DNA of 64,000 nt from positions 1-64,000 of the forward strand of contig NZ_BBYK01000071.1 of assembly GCF_001570365.1 (NCBI RefSeq), in the 5' to 3' direction. Origin of the DNA: Microtetraspora fusca (GTDB lineage Bacteria; Actinomycetota; Actinomycetes; Streptosporangiales; Streptosporangiaceae). Position 1 is the stretch's first letter, and the number at the start of each line of letters is the position of its first letter. The notes beneath the pieces are model-generated. The model did not search any database. It saw nothing but the letters and a program-made list of their open reading frames with translations, and had not been told where the DNA came from. Of the stretch, positions 51,356-60,336 are shown piece after piece. A program made the translations under genes and the position numbers.

Positions 51356-53197
51356 TCAGCCGATCTCGGCCAGAATCCGGGCGAGGCGATCCCGGCTGCC
51401 CTTGTCGATCTCCTCGCCGGTCCATTTCTGCTCGATCGAGACGGTCGCGCCGCCGTGGAGGGTGAGGTCGGCGCACAACGGGATCTCCTTGGTCACCTTC
51501 GCGGCGGCGATCTCCTCGTACGAAAGGAAGCGGTACCACTCGGCGAGCTTGGCCGCGGGCGTCGACCCGACGAGCCGGCGCATCCGCTCCCTGCCCTCGG
51601 AGGCGGAGCCCGCGCCGGACACCAGGACGAGGCCCGTGTTCAGCACGATCAGGTCGTACTCCGTGCCGTCCACCCGGACGTTGGCGAGGCCGGCGAGGAC
51701 GGCGGAGCCGAACGTGCTCGGCGCCCGCTCGGCCTGCGCGGCCCGGCCGACGTCGATGCCGAGCAGCTCCAGCTCGGCGCGGGCCTTCTCGACACCGCCC
51801 GGCGTGACCGCCAGCTTGGCGACCTCCTCCAGTGCGGCGACCACCCCGTCCCCGCCGGTGAACTCGGCGGGGCCGCTCCATGAGTGCTGCCATCCGGCGA
51901 CGCCGGACCGTACGGCGGCGAGTCGCAGCACGGTCTCCAGCGGGCCGGCGAACAGCTCGCCGACCTCGCGGCGGGTGGCGGTGGGAAAGAACGGCTGGGC
52001 GATCTCGATGAGCCGGCCGGCGGAGAGCAGGTCGAACACATCGGCCAGCCCGACTTCCGGGCGCCCGGTGGTCCGTGCGACCGTGCGGAAGATCGCGTCG
52101 GCGTCCCGCTGGAGCTCCGCGCCCAGCGCCGCCGCGGTGAACATCGGCCAGGGGAGCACCGTGCGCTCGCCGGTCTCGACCACCTCTTCCTGCAGCGCCC
52201 GCCCCGCCTCGGCCAGATCGCCGACCAGTACGGCCGCGGGGCGTTCATCGGGCATGACGGGCGTGCGGGAGAGGGCGCGGATGGCAGCGATCCGCTCGTT
52301 CAGCGGCGGATGCGTGTCCCACCGGGACCCCTTCTCCTCCGGAGTGCTCGCGCGCAGCTCGTCCAGCTCGCCTCCGCGGCCCGCGACCAGCGCGCCGAAC
52401 CCGGCGAACAGGTCGTCAGGGGCGAAGCCGGATTCCCAGCCGAGCTGGACGTACTCGTTCAGGAAGAAGTGCCATGCGGCGTCCAGGACGCGGACCTCGT
52501 GCAGCGCGCTCGCCGCGGCCTCGACCCCGGCGACTCGCGCGGACGCCCGGTCCGCCTCGAACTCCTGCCTCCGCGAGACCGCGTTGTCCGCCAGCAGATA
52601 GAGCTGGGCGTACCCCTTGAAGATCCATCCGGACAGGTTGTACGGCCCGATCTGCCGCAGCGTGTGCGCGATCATCAGCCGCCCCCGGTAGGCGGGCGCG
52701 GACAGCCGTGTGTGCTTCCCGGAGTAGTGGCCCAGCTCGTGCGCGAGCACGGCGCGCACCTGCGCGACCGTCATCGTGTGCAGCAGCGGCAGCCCGAGGC
52801 AGAGGCGGCGCCGCCTGCCGATCAGGCCGAGCAGCCGCGACTCCTCCTGGACGCACGCGTTGACCTCGGGGATCAGCCAGATCTCGTCCGGAGCCCGGGT
52901 GCCCGCCTCGGCCGCCAACTCCCGTACGGTCGCCCAGAGGAGCGGCGCGCGGTCGGCGGTCAGCGGCAGCCCGGAGGGCGGCTCGGGACGCGACCGCATC
53001 GCCCGCCATGTGCCCCGGCCGACGGCCAGGGTACTCGCGGCGAAGCAGGACCAGACGAGCTTCACCGCGAGGGCGCCGGCGATGACCGTGGACAGCCAGA
53101 AGGCGAGTGCGACGGCGGCCGCGACCTGGGCGGCCGCGACCACGAAGAACCCGGCGAGCATGGCGAGGGAGAGCCCGGCGCGCATCGTGCTGACCAC
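51356..53197 (-). CDS. M48-family membrane metalloprotease
   Basis: A 613-residue protein. Two N-terminal membrane helices (residues 8-55) precede the zinc site HELGH (His153, Glu154, His157), with the third ligand in QEFEAD (about 214). The zinc site is followed by a membrane-associated region and a large C-terminal domain of about 300 residues not common in short HtpX proteins. The GTG start at 53197 gives the two helices. It faces away from the small gene at 53233. It may act in membrane-protein quality control; its substrates are unknown. Confidence 0.88.
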   Translation of the reverse strand: MVSTMRAGLSLAMLAGFFVVAAAQVAAAVALAFWLSTVIAGALAVKLVWSCFAASTLAVGRGTWRAMRSRPEPPSGLPLTADRAPLLWATVRELAAEAGTRAPDEIWLIPEVNACVQEESRLLGLIGRRRRLCLGLPLLHTMTVAQVRAVLAHELGHYSGKHTRLSAPAYRGRLMIAHTLRQIGPYNLSGWIFKGYAQLYLLADNAVSRRQEFEADRASARVAGVEAAASALHEVRVLDAAWHFFLNEYVQLGWESGFAPDDLFAGFGALVAGRGGELDELRASTPEEKGSRWDTHPPLNERIAAIRALSRTPVMPDERPAAVLVGDLAEAGRALQEEVVETGERTVLPWPMFTAAALGAELQRDADAIFRTVARTTGRPEVGLADVFDLLSAGRLIEIAQPFFPTATRREVGELFAGPLETVLRLAAVRSGVAGWQHSWSGPAEFTGGDGVVAALEEVAKLAVTPGGVEKARAELELLGIDVGRAAQAERAPSTFGSAVLAGLANVRVDGTEYDLIVLNTGLVLVSGAGSASEGRERMRRLVGSTPAAKLAEWYRFLSYEEIAAAKVTKEIPLCADLTLHGGATVSIEQKWTGEEIDKGSRDRLARILAEIG

Positions 53198-53232
53198 GGT
53201 TGTTCACTCCCGGTGGATGAATTGGATCACTT

Positions 53233-53706
53233 ATGTACCATGCGCACCATGCCTTTTTCGCTCTTCTCGGGAAGAACGCGCAAACCGGTCGTTCCGCGAA
53301 GTGGTTCGGCAGCGAGGAGGAGATGTTCGCCTTCGCGAGGAAGGCGGCCGCCGCAGCGCCCTCCGGCGGCCCGCTGCCGCTGGTCGTCGTGTCCGCGCAC
53401 ATCGAGCAGTGGCTCTCGCTGAGCGAGGAGGAGGACGACGGGTACTTCAAGCAGCCCGACGTGCTGGCCGAGCTGCACGCCGCCGCGGACCGGTCCGTAC
53501 GGCATCCGGCCTTCCGGCGCCGTCCCGGCTGGCCGGCCGGGCACAACGCGCTCGCGTTCGCCTTCGCGCTGGCCGGGGACCACGCCGCCGCCAAGGAGCA
53601 GTTCACGGCGGTCGGCGACCTCGTGACCGACTGGCCGTGGTGCTACCTCGGCGACGAGTCGACGGCCTTCGCCGAAATGCGCAAGGTCTCGCTCAAGTAC
53701 GGCTGA
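53233..53706 (+). CDS. Hypothetical protein
   Basis: A 157-residue protein starting MYHAHHAFFALLG. Its sequence has EEEMFAFARKAAAAA and LAFALAGDHAAAKEQFTAVGDLV, which suggests a helical, TPR-like repeat region. Cytoplasmic; no signal peptide. It matches no family that I recognise. It is divergent from the M48 protease with 35 bp between starts. It converges with the SIS-domain gene, with a terminator between. Confidence 0.75.
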   Translation: MYHAHHAFFALLGKNAQTGRSAKWFGSEEEMFAFARKAAAAAPSGGPLPLVVVSAHIEQWLSLSEEEDDGYFKQPDVLAELHAAADRSVRHPAFRRRPGWPAGHNALAFAFALAGDHAAAKEQFTAVGDLVTDWPWCYLGDESTAFAEMRKVSLKYG

Positions 53707-53735
53707 CGTCGCCCGCGGCCGGGCACACGAGCACA

Positions 53736-53762
53736 GGCTCCCGGCGGACGTCGCCGGGAGCC
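53736..53762. terminator. Bidirectional terminator hairpin
   Basis: ggctcccggcg with cgccgggagcc, loop gacgt: a perfect 11-bp stem between convergent genes. Confidence 0.85.
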
Positions 53763-53797
53763 CCGCGCTGGTACGGCCCGTGCCGCGGTCTGTCGCG

Positions 53798-54748
53798 TCA
53801 GGCCCGGGCCCACCAGGAGGCCGCGAGCAACTCGGCGACCAGCGTCTCGGTGAGCAGGGCGACCTCCGGGTCGTCGTCGTGGCGGTACCGGATGGATGCG
53901 GCCTGGCCGTCCAGCTCGCCGCCGACCGCGAGCACCGTGGAGCCCCGCTGCCGGATCCACTCCATGGCCTGCTCGTCGTAACGGGAGCCGGGGAACATCA
54001 GCGCACGGTAGTCGTAGGTCTTGGTGAGGTAGACGTCCACGTGCGCCCAGTCGCCGGTCTCGCACGCGTCCGCCTGGCGGCGCGGGCCCTCGCGGAACAT
54101 CAGCGCGGACTGCTCCGCCGACGAGAGCCGCTCCGCGGGGGCGATCGCGTACACGCCGTGCGGTCCGTCGAGCACGTCGGAGGCCGTCTTCAGCCAGTCG
54201 TCGCGCCGGTCGAGCAGGTCCGCGGTGGCCTCGGCCGCGCGGCGGACCAGCGCGGGGACGTCGCCGCCGCCCGCGAGCCGGGACTTCAGCGCGAGCAGCA
54301 GCGCGAGGGTGTGCTGGAACGTCCGGCACGCGACGCCGCCACGCTCCTCGCCCGCGGACATGGGTACGACCAGGTCGGCGCCCTCGGTCACCGCGGAGCC
54401 CGGCTTGTTGGTCATGGCCAGTACGAACGAGGTCCCGGTGTAGCGGGTGAGCGCGTCGAGGGTCTCCCTGCTGCCGCCGGTCGCGGAGATGGCGACCACC
54501 AGCGTCCCCGGCCCCGGCACGGTGTGCGCGGCGGAGGCGTACTCGGCCACGGCGTCGATCCCGGAGGCGCGCAGCCGCGACGCGACGACGCCGGCGGCGT
54601 ACCGGGAGCTGCCCATCCCGAGGAAGACCACCCGGTCGATGCGCTCGGGCAGGCCCTCGAACGGGTCACCGGCCTCCAGCGATTCGGCCAGCGCGCCCAG
54701 CGCCTCCGGCTTGGCCAGCAGGTCGGCCTCGAACAGCCCCGCGTCCAC
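53798..54748 (-). CDS. SIS-domain sugar isomerase-like protein
   Basis: A 316-residue protein with two SIS domains like the isomerase half of GlmS. DRVVFLGMGSSRYAAGVVASRL, VVAISATGGSRETLDALTRY and NKPGSAVTEGADLVVPMS are the phosphosugar-binding segments. The N-terminal glutaminase domain of GlmS is absent. It may isomerise or bind glucosamine 6-phosphate. It is downstream of the kinase-like gene in a 2-gene leftward operon, which fits a glucosamine use pathway. GTG start at 54748 after aggag. Confidence 0.88.
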   Translation of the reverse strand: MDAGLFEADLLAKPEALGALAESLEAGDPFEGLPERIDRVVFLGMGSSRYAAGVVASRLRASGIDAVAEYASAAHTVPGPGTLVVAISATGGSRETLDALTRYTGTSFVLAMTNKPGSAVTEGADLVVPMSAGEERGGVACRTFQHTLALLLALKSRLAGGGDVPALVRRAAEATADLLDRRDDWLKTASDVLDGPHGVYAIAPAERLSSAEQSALMFREGPRRQADACETGDWAHVDVYLTKTYDYRALMFPGSRYDEQAMEWIRQRGSTVLAVGGELDGQAASIRYRHDDDPEVALLTETLVAELLAASWWARA

Positions 54749-54789
54749 AATGCACTCCTATCTTTCTTTTTGTCCTATTTTGTCGTGAC

Positions 54790-55929
54790 TTACTTCGTAA
54801 AGGCGGGATCGGTGCCGTACCAGGAACGAAGCACGCCCATCGGTGCGTAGCGCCAGCGCGGCAGGTGCCGGGCGGCGTAAATCAACTCGCGACACTCCTG
54901 CTCGACCTCGAATGGCCGCACCAGCGATCGGTCGAGCAGGTCGGAGCGTCCTGCCTCTGTGAGCCCGGCGGCGTACGCGGCGTCGATCGCGGCCCGCGCC
55001 TCGGCGACCCACTCCGCGACGCGCTCGGGGTTGGCGCCCCTGCGGAGGATCGCCACCTGGCCGACGTGATCGACGCTCGTGGTGAGCTGGGCGAGGTCCC
55101 GGGCGGCCGGCTGGTAGGCGCCGCCGCCCGGCGCCTCGGCCGACACCGTCGGGTTCCCGTCGAAGTCCACCACCGCGTAGCCGTCGCGCCACCGCAGGAT
55201 CTGGCCGACGTGCAGGTCGCCGTGGATGCGGATCAGCGGGGTCGGGCCGGCCGTCGCCAGGGGCGCCAGTTCGCGGCGCAGCTCGTCGGCCCGGGAGGTC
55301 AGCCACGCGCCGTCCTCGCCGTCGGTCAGTGCGAGCGCGTCGCGCAGCGCCTCCTCCGCGCGCTCCGCCCACGCGCCCGCGTCGCTCTTGCCGTCGGGCG
55401 CGAGCCGTACCGGCTCGGGGAACACGGGGGACGGGGTCGCCATGGCGAGGTGCAGTTCGGCGGCCAGCGCGCCCAGCTCGGCGGCGAAGCCGGTGCGCCC
55501 GGCCTCGGCCTCGTCCACGCACCACTCCCAGCCGTCCCTGGCCTCCGGCAGGTACGCGGTCACCAGCGCGACCAGCGCGTCCTTCCAGTAGACGGCGGCG
55601 TACGGCGTGGCGGTGCGGGAGAAAGCGGACAGATGTGCCAGCAGGTCGGGCGCCGGCTGCGGCGCGCGGGACGGCCGCGGGAACCACTTGACGACCACGC
55701 TCTCGCCGGCGATCACCGAGTGGTTCGTCTGATCCACCGTGATCGCCCGCTCGCCGGGAGGCGGCGTGGGCAGCGGGCGGAAGGCGCGGACGGAGAAGGG
55801 GTGCGGCGGCGTGACGCCCTCCGCGAGCGCCCGGACGACGGCCCCCGTGACGCCTTCTCCTACGGCCAACGTGAGCGAACCGTCCGGTTCCTCGCGAAGG
55901 GTTGGCCAATGCCGTGCTTCGACCTGCAT
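54790..55929 (-). CDS. Maltokinase-like aminoglycoside phosphotransferase, probable glucosamine kinase
   Basis: A 379-residue kinase. IRIHGDLHVGQILRW and YAVVDFDGNP hold the catalytic Asp and metal ligands. QTNHSVIAGESVVVKWFPRP is the nucleotide-binding Lys segment. The pattern fits the actinobacterial glucosamine-kinase branch of maltokinase-like proteins. With the SIS protein it could convert glucosamine to glucosamine 6-phosphate and beyond. No clear ribosome site precedes ATG 55929, which lies 4 bp from a TTGAATC inverted repeat, so translation may be leaderless. Confidence 0.82.
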   Translation of the reverse strand: MQVEARHWPTLREEPDGSLTLAVGEGVTGAVVRALAEGVTPPHPFSVRAFRPLPTPPPGERAITVDQTNHSVIAGESVVVKWFPRPSRAPQPAPDLLAHLSAFSRTATPYAAVYWKDALVALVTAYLPEARDGWEWCVDEAEAGRTGFAAELGALAAELHLAMATPSPVFPEPVRLAPDGKSDAGAWAERAEEALRDALALTDGEDGAWLTSRADELRRELAPLATAGPTPLIRIHGDLHVGQILRWRDGYAVVDFDGNPTVSAEAPGGGAYQPAARDLAQLTTSVDHVGQVAILRRGANPERVAEWVAEARAAIDAAYAAGLTEAGRSDLLDRSLVRPFEVEQECRELIYAARHLPRWRYAPMGVLRSWYGTDPAFTK

Positions 55930-55932
55930 CTG

Positions 55933-55948
55933 TTGAATCTCGATTCAA
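55933..55948. promoter_or_regulatory. TTGAATC inverted repeat (site A)
   Basis: ttgaatctcgattcaa: 7-bp arms around tc. The same motif occurs at 60337. It lies between the leftward glucosamine-kinase gene and the pot operon. It is a likely binding site for the TetR at 59646-60254. Confidence 0.75.
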
Positions 55949-56048
55949 TAAGGCTTGTATCGCCAATGCTCACAATGCCCGGGAAAGTCTTGTCTAAGTT
56001 GACTTATCCTGCAACACTCTAAGCTCCCCACCGGAAGGAAGCTCTCGC

Positions 56049-56090
56049 ATGTCATTTCGCGTGCCCGCCTTTGGGGCGATGGCACCATGA
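56049..56090 (+). CDS. 13-residue leader peptide overlapping potB
   Basis: ATG 56049 follows ggaaggaag by 7 nt, a much better ribosome site than that of potB. It encodes MSFRVPAFGAMAP and stops at TGA 56088-56090, which overlaps the potB ATG (ATGA). The configuration suggests that potB is translated by re-initiation. Whether the peptide senses polyamines, as leader peptides can, is a hypothesis. Confidence 0.5.
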   Translation: MSFRVPAFGAMAP

Positions 56091-56941
56091 AGTCCACCGT
56101 ACGAGCACGGGTGGTCGGTCGGCTCGCCACCATGGGGCCGGGCTTCGGTTTTCTGATCGTCTTCCTGGCGGTCCCGCTCGCCCTCGTGCTCAGCTACACG
56201 GTGTTCCGCCGCGGCAGGTTCGGCGGGGTCGTCTATGAGGCGACGGGGGAGAACTTCACCCGGCTGATCGACCCGCTCTACCTGGACGTGGTCATCGGGT
56301 CGGTGAAGCTGGCGACGATCACCACGCTCCTCGCCCTGCTGCTCGCGTACCCGACCGCGTACATGATCGCCCGGCTGCCGGCCAAGTGGAAGGTCATCGC
56401 GCTGGTCGCCGTCGTGCTGCCGTTCTGGACCAACTTCCTGATCCGCACGTACGCGTGGATCGTGCTGCTGAACTCGGAAGGTCTGGTCAACTCGGGACTC
56501 GACGCGCTTGGTCTCGGCAAGCTCGAGCTCCTCTATTCGGACGGCGCCATCGTCGCCGGCCTGCTCTACGCGTACCTGCCGCTGATGATCCTGCCCCTGT
56601 ACTCGGCCATCGAGCGGCTGGACCCGCAGCTCCGCGAGGCGTCGTCGAACCTCGGCGCCCGCCCCATCAGGACCTTCTGGTCGGTCACCCTGCCCCTCTC
56701 GCTGCCCGGCGTGCTGACCGGCTGCGTCTTCGTCTTCGTCCCGAGCCTGGGCAACTTCGTGATCCCCGAGCTGCTCGGCGGCGGTCGCCGGATCATGGTG
56801 GGGAACCTGATCCGCGACCAGTTCCTCAAGGCCCGTGACTGGCCGTTCGGCTCGGTGCTGGCCCTGTCCGTGATCGGCGTCCTGGTGCTTCTGCTCTTCG
56901 CCCAGGCCTGGGCCAGCCGGAGGGTGGGCCGCGATGCGTAG
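56087..56941 (+). CDS. potB: Polyamine ABC transporter permease PotB
   Basis: A 284-residue inner-membrane permease with six helices. The cytoplasmic EAA loop is LREASSNLGARPIRTFWSVTLP. FWTNFLIRTYAWIVLLNSEGLVN is typical of spermidine/putrescine permeases. It begins inside the leader-peptide stop and overlaps potC by 8 bp. It forms the operon potBCA. No potD is present in the operon. Confidence 0.92.
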   Translation: MKSTVRARVVGRLATMGPGFGFLIVFLAVPLALVLSYTVFRRGRFGGVVYEATGENFTRLIDPLYLDVVIGSVKLATITTLLALLLAYPTAYMIARLPAKWKVIALVAVVLPFWTNFLIRTYAWIVLLNSEGLVNSGLDALGLGKLELLYSDGAIVAGLLYAYLPLMILPLYSAIERLDPQLREASSNLGARPIRTFWSVTLPLSLPGVLTGCVFVFVPSLGNFVIPELLGGGRRIMVGNLIRDQFLKARDWPFGSVLALSVIGVLVLLLFAQAWASRRVGRDA

Positions 56942-57722
56942 GAACCGCAAGCAGGGGAACGGCTGGCTGCGCCTCCCCTTCTGGCTGACATACGTCTTCC
57001 TGTACGTGCCGATCGGCGTCGTCGTGCTCATGTCGTTCAACCGGAACAAGTCGCCGTACGCGTGGGGCGGGTTCTCGCTGCGCTGGTACGGCCAGCTCTT
57101 CGGGAACGAGAAGATCCGCGAAGGCCTCATCAACACCCTGATCGTGGCGTTCGGCGCGACGGTCCTCTCGACGGTGCTGGGCACGCTGCTCGCGGTCGGC
57201 CTGGCACGCTACAACAAGTCGCGGCTGCTCGACGCGCTCTCGACGATGCCCGCGATCCTGCCCGACCTGGTCCTCGCGATCGGCCTCCTCATCTTCTACG
57301 CGGCGGTCAAGATGACGCTCGGACTGCACTCGGTGCTGATCGCGCACACCGTGTTCGGCATGGCCTTCGTGACGGCCGTCGTACGGGCCAGGCTCAACCA
57401 TGCCGACACCTCGATGGAGGAGGCGTCCCGCGACCTCGGCGCGACCCCGGTGACGACGTTCATGCGGATCACGCTGCCGACCCTGGCGCCGGGCATCCTG
57501 GCGGGCGCCCTGCTGGCGTTCACGCTCTCCATCGACGAGTTCGTGATCGCGTTCTTCACCGCCGCGCCCACCCAACCGACCCTGCCGATCGTCATCTACT
57601 CCATGGTGCGGTTCGGCGTGACCCCCGAGATCAACGCGTTGGCCACCCTGCTGCTCGCGGTGAGCTTCACCGTCGTGATCGCGGCCCAGCGCATGACCAA
57701 GCTCACCGAGGCACTCTCATGA
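56934..57722 (+). CDS. potC: Polyamine ABC transporter permease PotC
   Basis: A 262-residue permease. The EAA loop is MEEASRDLGATPVTTFMRITLP. YVPIGVVVLMSFNRNKSPYAWGGFSLRWY is the typical PotC N-terminus. It overlaps PotB by 8 bp and PotA by 4 bp (ATGA at 57719-57722). With PotB it forms the channel for putrescine and/or spermidine. Confidence 0.93.
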   Translation: MRRNRKQGNGWLRLPFWLTYVFLYVPIGVVVLMSFNRNKSPYAWGGFSLRWYGQLFGNEKIREGLINTLIVAFGATVLSTVLGTLLAVGLARYNKSRLLDALSTMPAILPDLVLAIGLLIFYAAVKMTLGLHSVLIAHTVFGMAFVTAVVRARLNHADTSMEEASRDLGATPVTTFMRITLPTLAPGILAGALLAFTLSIDEFVIAFFTAAPTQPTLPIVIYSMVRFGVTPEINALATLLLAVSFTVVIAAQRMTKLTEALS

Positions 57723-59659
57723 CACTTATCTCCATCGATGGCGTGAGCCGGCGCTTCGGCGATGTGACCGCGCTTGACTCGGTCAGCCTGGAGATCCGGC
57801 AGGGCGAGTTCTTCGCGCTGCTCGGCCCCTCCGGCTGTGGGAAGACCACGCTGCTCCGCATCCTCGCCGGATTCGAACAGCCGGACGACGGCGCGGTCAG
57901 CCTGGACGGCGAGGACCTGCTCAAGATTGCCCCGCACCGCCGCCCGATCAACCTCATGTTCCAGTCGTACGCGCTGTTCCCGCACATGACGGTGGAGCGG
58001 AACATCGCCTACGGCCTGGAACGGGAGAAGCTGCCGAAGAAGGAGATCCGGGAGCGCGTCGCCGAGGTCCTGGAGACCGTCGGCCTCTCCACGCAGGCCC
58101 GCCGCAAGCCGCACCAGCTCTCCGGCGGCCAGCGTCAGCGCGTCGCCCTCGCCCGGGCGATCGTCAAGCGTCCGCGCCTGCTGCTGCTCGACGAGCCGCT
58201 GTCCGCGCTGGACAAGAAGGTGCGCGCCGAGATGCAGCTCGAACTCAAGCGGCTGCAGCACGAGGTCGGCATCACCTTCGTGGTCGTCACCCACGACCAG
58301 GAGGAGGCCATGTCGCTCGCGGACCGCATCGCGGTCATGCAGGGCGGCAAGGTCGAGCAGGTGGACGCGCCCATCGAGCTGTACGACCGGCCGCGCACGC
58401 CGTTCGTCGCGGGCTTCATCGGCGCCAACAACATCTTCTCCGGCAAGGTCACCGAGGGCGGCGTCCACGTGGACGGCATCGGCCTGCTGCCCGCGCCTAA
58501 GGGCGTGGACGGCGACACCGCGCTCCTCGCCGTACGCCCGGAGAAGGTCCGGCTCACCCAGATCGCCCCCAAGGCGGAGGAAGCCGTCGAGGCCGTCGAG
58601 GCCAAGGCCGACGCCGAGGCCACGTCCGAGAGCGCCGACGAGTCCAAGGACGAGGCGACGGCGGACAACACCGACGAGGCCAAGGATGAGGCCAAGGACG
58701 AGTCCGAGGCCAAGGATGAGGCGACGTCGGAGGAGGCCGCCGACGCCGCCGAGGCGAAGACCGACGCCGAGGCCACGTCTGAGAGCGCCGCCGAGACCAA
58801 GGACGAGGCGACGTCGGAGGAGGCCGCCGAGTCCACCGCTGAGGCGGAGGTGAAGGAAGGCCCGGTCAAGACCGACGAGGGCGCCGAGCCCAAGGCCCCC
58901 GAGCCCGTCGTGCCCGCCGATGAGGCTGAGTCCGCCGAGCCGTCCGATGAGGTTCAGGCCGACGAGTCCAAGGGCGAAGCGGACGCCGAGGCCGACAGCG
59001 AGCCCGTCGCCGCGGACTCGGACGAAGCCGAGCCGCAGGGCGACGCGGTGTCCGAGGCCGAGCCGAAGCCGGAGACCGAGGGGGAGGCCCCCGCCGAGGC
59101 CGAGGCCGATGGCGGGACCGATCTCCGGGTCGTCGTGAAGGACGCCATGTCCGGCGAGCTCGACGCCGAGGCGATGGCAGAGGTGGTCTCCAAGGCCGTC
59201 GCCGGAGTCGTGGCCAAGGTGGTCGCGGAGGTCGTGGCCGAGGTCATCGCCGACAACGACGCCAAGGCCAGGGCGAAGACCGAGGAGAAGGACGAGACCG
59301 CGCCCGAGGCCGAGGTCGCCGCCGAGACCGAGACCACCCGGGAACCCGCGCCGGAGACGAGCGACGCCCCCGAGACCGCCCCCGAGACCGTGGCCGAGGC
59401 CGTCCCCGTCCAGAAGCAGGAGGTCGTGGCCGAGTCAGGTGACGAGGACAAGGCGGACGCCGAGCCCGAGGCCGAGAGCCCGCTGCGCGGCACGGTCGTG
59501 GACGTGAGCTTCTACGGCGGCACGTCGCACATCGTGCTGCGCGTGGAGGGGCACGAGGGGCACGTGCTGGCGGCGACCCAGGGGTCGGCGCGGGTCGAGC
59601 CCGGCACCGAGGTCGCGATCGGCTGGGACGCCGCCGACGCCGTGCTCATTCCGGCCTGA
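57719..59659 (+). CDS. potA: Polyamine ABC transporter ATPase PotA with a ~300-residue insertion
   Basis: A 646-residue ATPase. Walker A GPSGCGKT (36-43), signature LSGGQ (134-138), Walker B LLLLDEP (154-160, Glu159) and the H-loop His192 make a complete nucleotide-binding domain. The TOBE domain starts at VRPEKVRL (about 273), is interrupted from about 285 to 585 and resumes at LRGTVVDVSFYGGTSH. Ordinary PotA proteins are about 370 residues. The 3' end overlaps the convergent TetR gene by 14 bp. Confidence 0.95.
   Translation: MTLISIDGVSRRFGDVTALDSVSLEIRQGEFFALLGPSGCGKTTLLRILAGFEQPDDGAVSLDGEDLLKIAPHRRPINLMFQSYALFPHMTVERNIAYGLEREKLPKKEIRERVAEVLETVGLSTQARRKPHQLSGGQRQRVALARAIVKRPRLLLLDEPLSALDKKVRAEMQLELKRLQHEVGITFVVVTHDQEEAMSLADRIAVMQGGKVEQVDAPIELYDRPRTPFVAGFIGANNIFSGKVTEGGVHVDGIGLLPAPKGVDGDTALLAVRPEKVRLTQIAPKAEEAVEAVEAKADAEATSESADESKDEATADNTDEAKDEAKDESEAKDEATSEEAADAAEAKTDAEATSESAAETKDEATSEEAAESTAEAEVKEGPVKTDEGAEPKAPEPVVPADEAESAEPSDEVQADESKGEADAEADSEPVAADSDEAEPQGDAVSEAEPKPETEGEAPAEAEADGGTDLRVVVKDAMSGELDAEAMAEVVSKAVAGVVAKVVAEVVAEVIADNDAKARAKTEEKDETAPEAEVAAETETTREPAPETSDAPETAPETVAEAVPVQKQEVVAESGDEDKADAEPEAESPLRGTVVDVSFYGGTSHIVLRVEGHEGHVLAATQGSARVEPGTEVAIGWDAADAVLIPA
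58568..59475 (+). other. Acidic low-complexity insertion inside PotA
   Basis: About 300 codons. Most are Glu, Ala, Asp, Lys, Ser and Thr, with repeated units such as DAEATSES and KDEATSEEAA (near 58610 and 58765). Part of the DNA repeats closely, evidence of internal duplication. At about residues 465-520 the run is broken by AEVVSKAVAGVVAKVVAEVV, a regular Ala/Val amphipathic helix. The reading frame stays open and rejoins the TOBE domain, so it is likely real protein. Confidence 0.9.
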
Positions 59660-60254
59660 GTTCGTGTCCTGTCGCGAGGCGGGCGTAGTCGAGGATGAGC
59701 TCCACGGCTTCGTTCGGGCCGATCGAGTGATGCCTGGCGATGATGCGGTAGCCGTAGGCGTCCTCGAGGGCGACGAGCGTGCGGCTGATCGTCTCGGAGG
59801 ACTGGGCGAGCGTGAAGATGCCCTGGGCGGCCCCGGTTTCGAGGATCGTCTGGTACATCGACACCTGCCGGTCGAACAGCGTCGTCAGCAGCGTGCCGTA
59901 CACCCGGTTGCGACCGGCGGCGCCGCCCAGCTCGCAGAGCAGGCGCACGCCGGCGTCCTCGGGCCCCTCGGGCAGGCCGGACCTGATCGTGGTGATGAGT
60001 TTCTGGGCGGGGTCGGCGATGCCGCTGATCTTCTTGATCCGCTGCTCGTAGAAGCGTTCCATCCCGGCGTGGTGGGCCTCGATCAGCAGGTCCCTCAGGT
60101 CGGGATAGTGGTACAGCACGGCGCCGGAGGTGAGCCCGGCCTCCTCGGCTATCTGGTTGAGGTGGACACCCTCCGCGCCGTGTTGGATCATCGCCCGGCG
60201 GGCGGCATCGATGAGGTCCATCCGCCGGTCCGCTCTGCTCTTGCGCTGGGCCAT
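59646..60254 (-). CDS. TetR family regulator of the polyamine locus
   Basis: About 202 residues. The helix-turn-helix is HLNQIAEEAGLTSGAVLYHY, with the rest a TetR_C helical domain (QKLITTIRSGLPEG...ARLATGHEL). ATG 60254 is chosen over 60287. It is divergent from the glycosyltransferase and convergent with potA, which it overlaps by 14 bp. The TTGAATC repeat at 60337 and its copy at 55933 would let it control catabolism and transport together. Confidence 0.9.
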   Translation of the reverse strand: MAQRKSRADRRMDLIDAARRAMIQHGAEGVHLNQIAEEAGLTSGAVLYHYPDLRDLLIEAHHAGMERFYEQRIKKISGIADPAQKLITTIRSGLPEGPEDAGVRLLCELGGAAGRNRVYGTLLTTLFDRQVSMYQTILETGAAQGIFTLAQSSETISRTLVALEDAYGYRIIARHHSIGPNEAVELILDYARLATGHELRPE

Positions 60255-60336
60255 TCCATCCCATCCGATTTGAACGCACGACAACAACTGGCCTACCCAT
60301 AATGTCCCAGCTATTGACGGCGCGCTAGATACCTAT

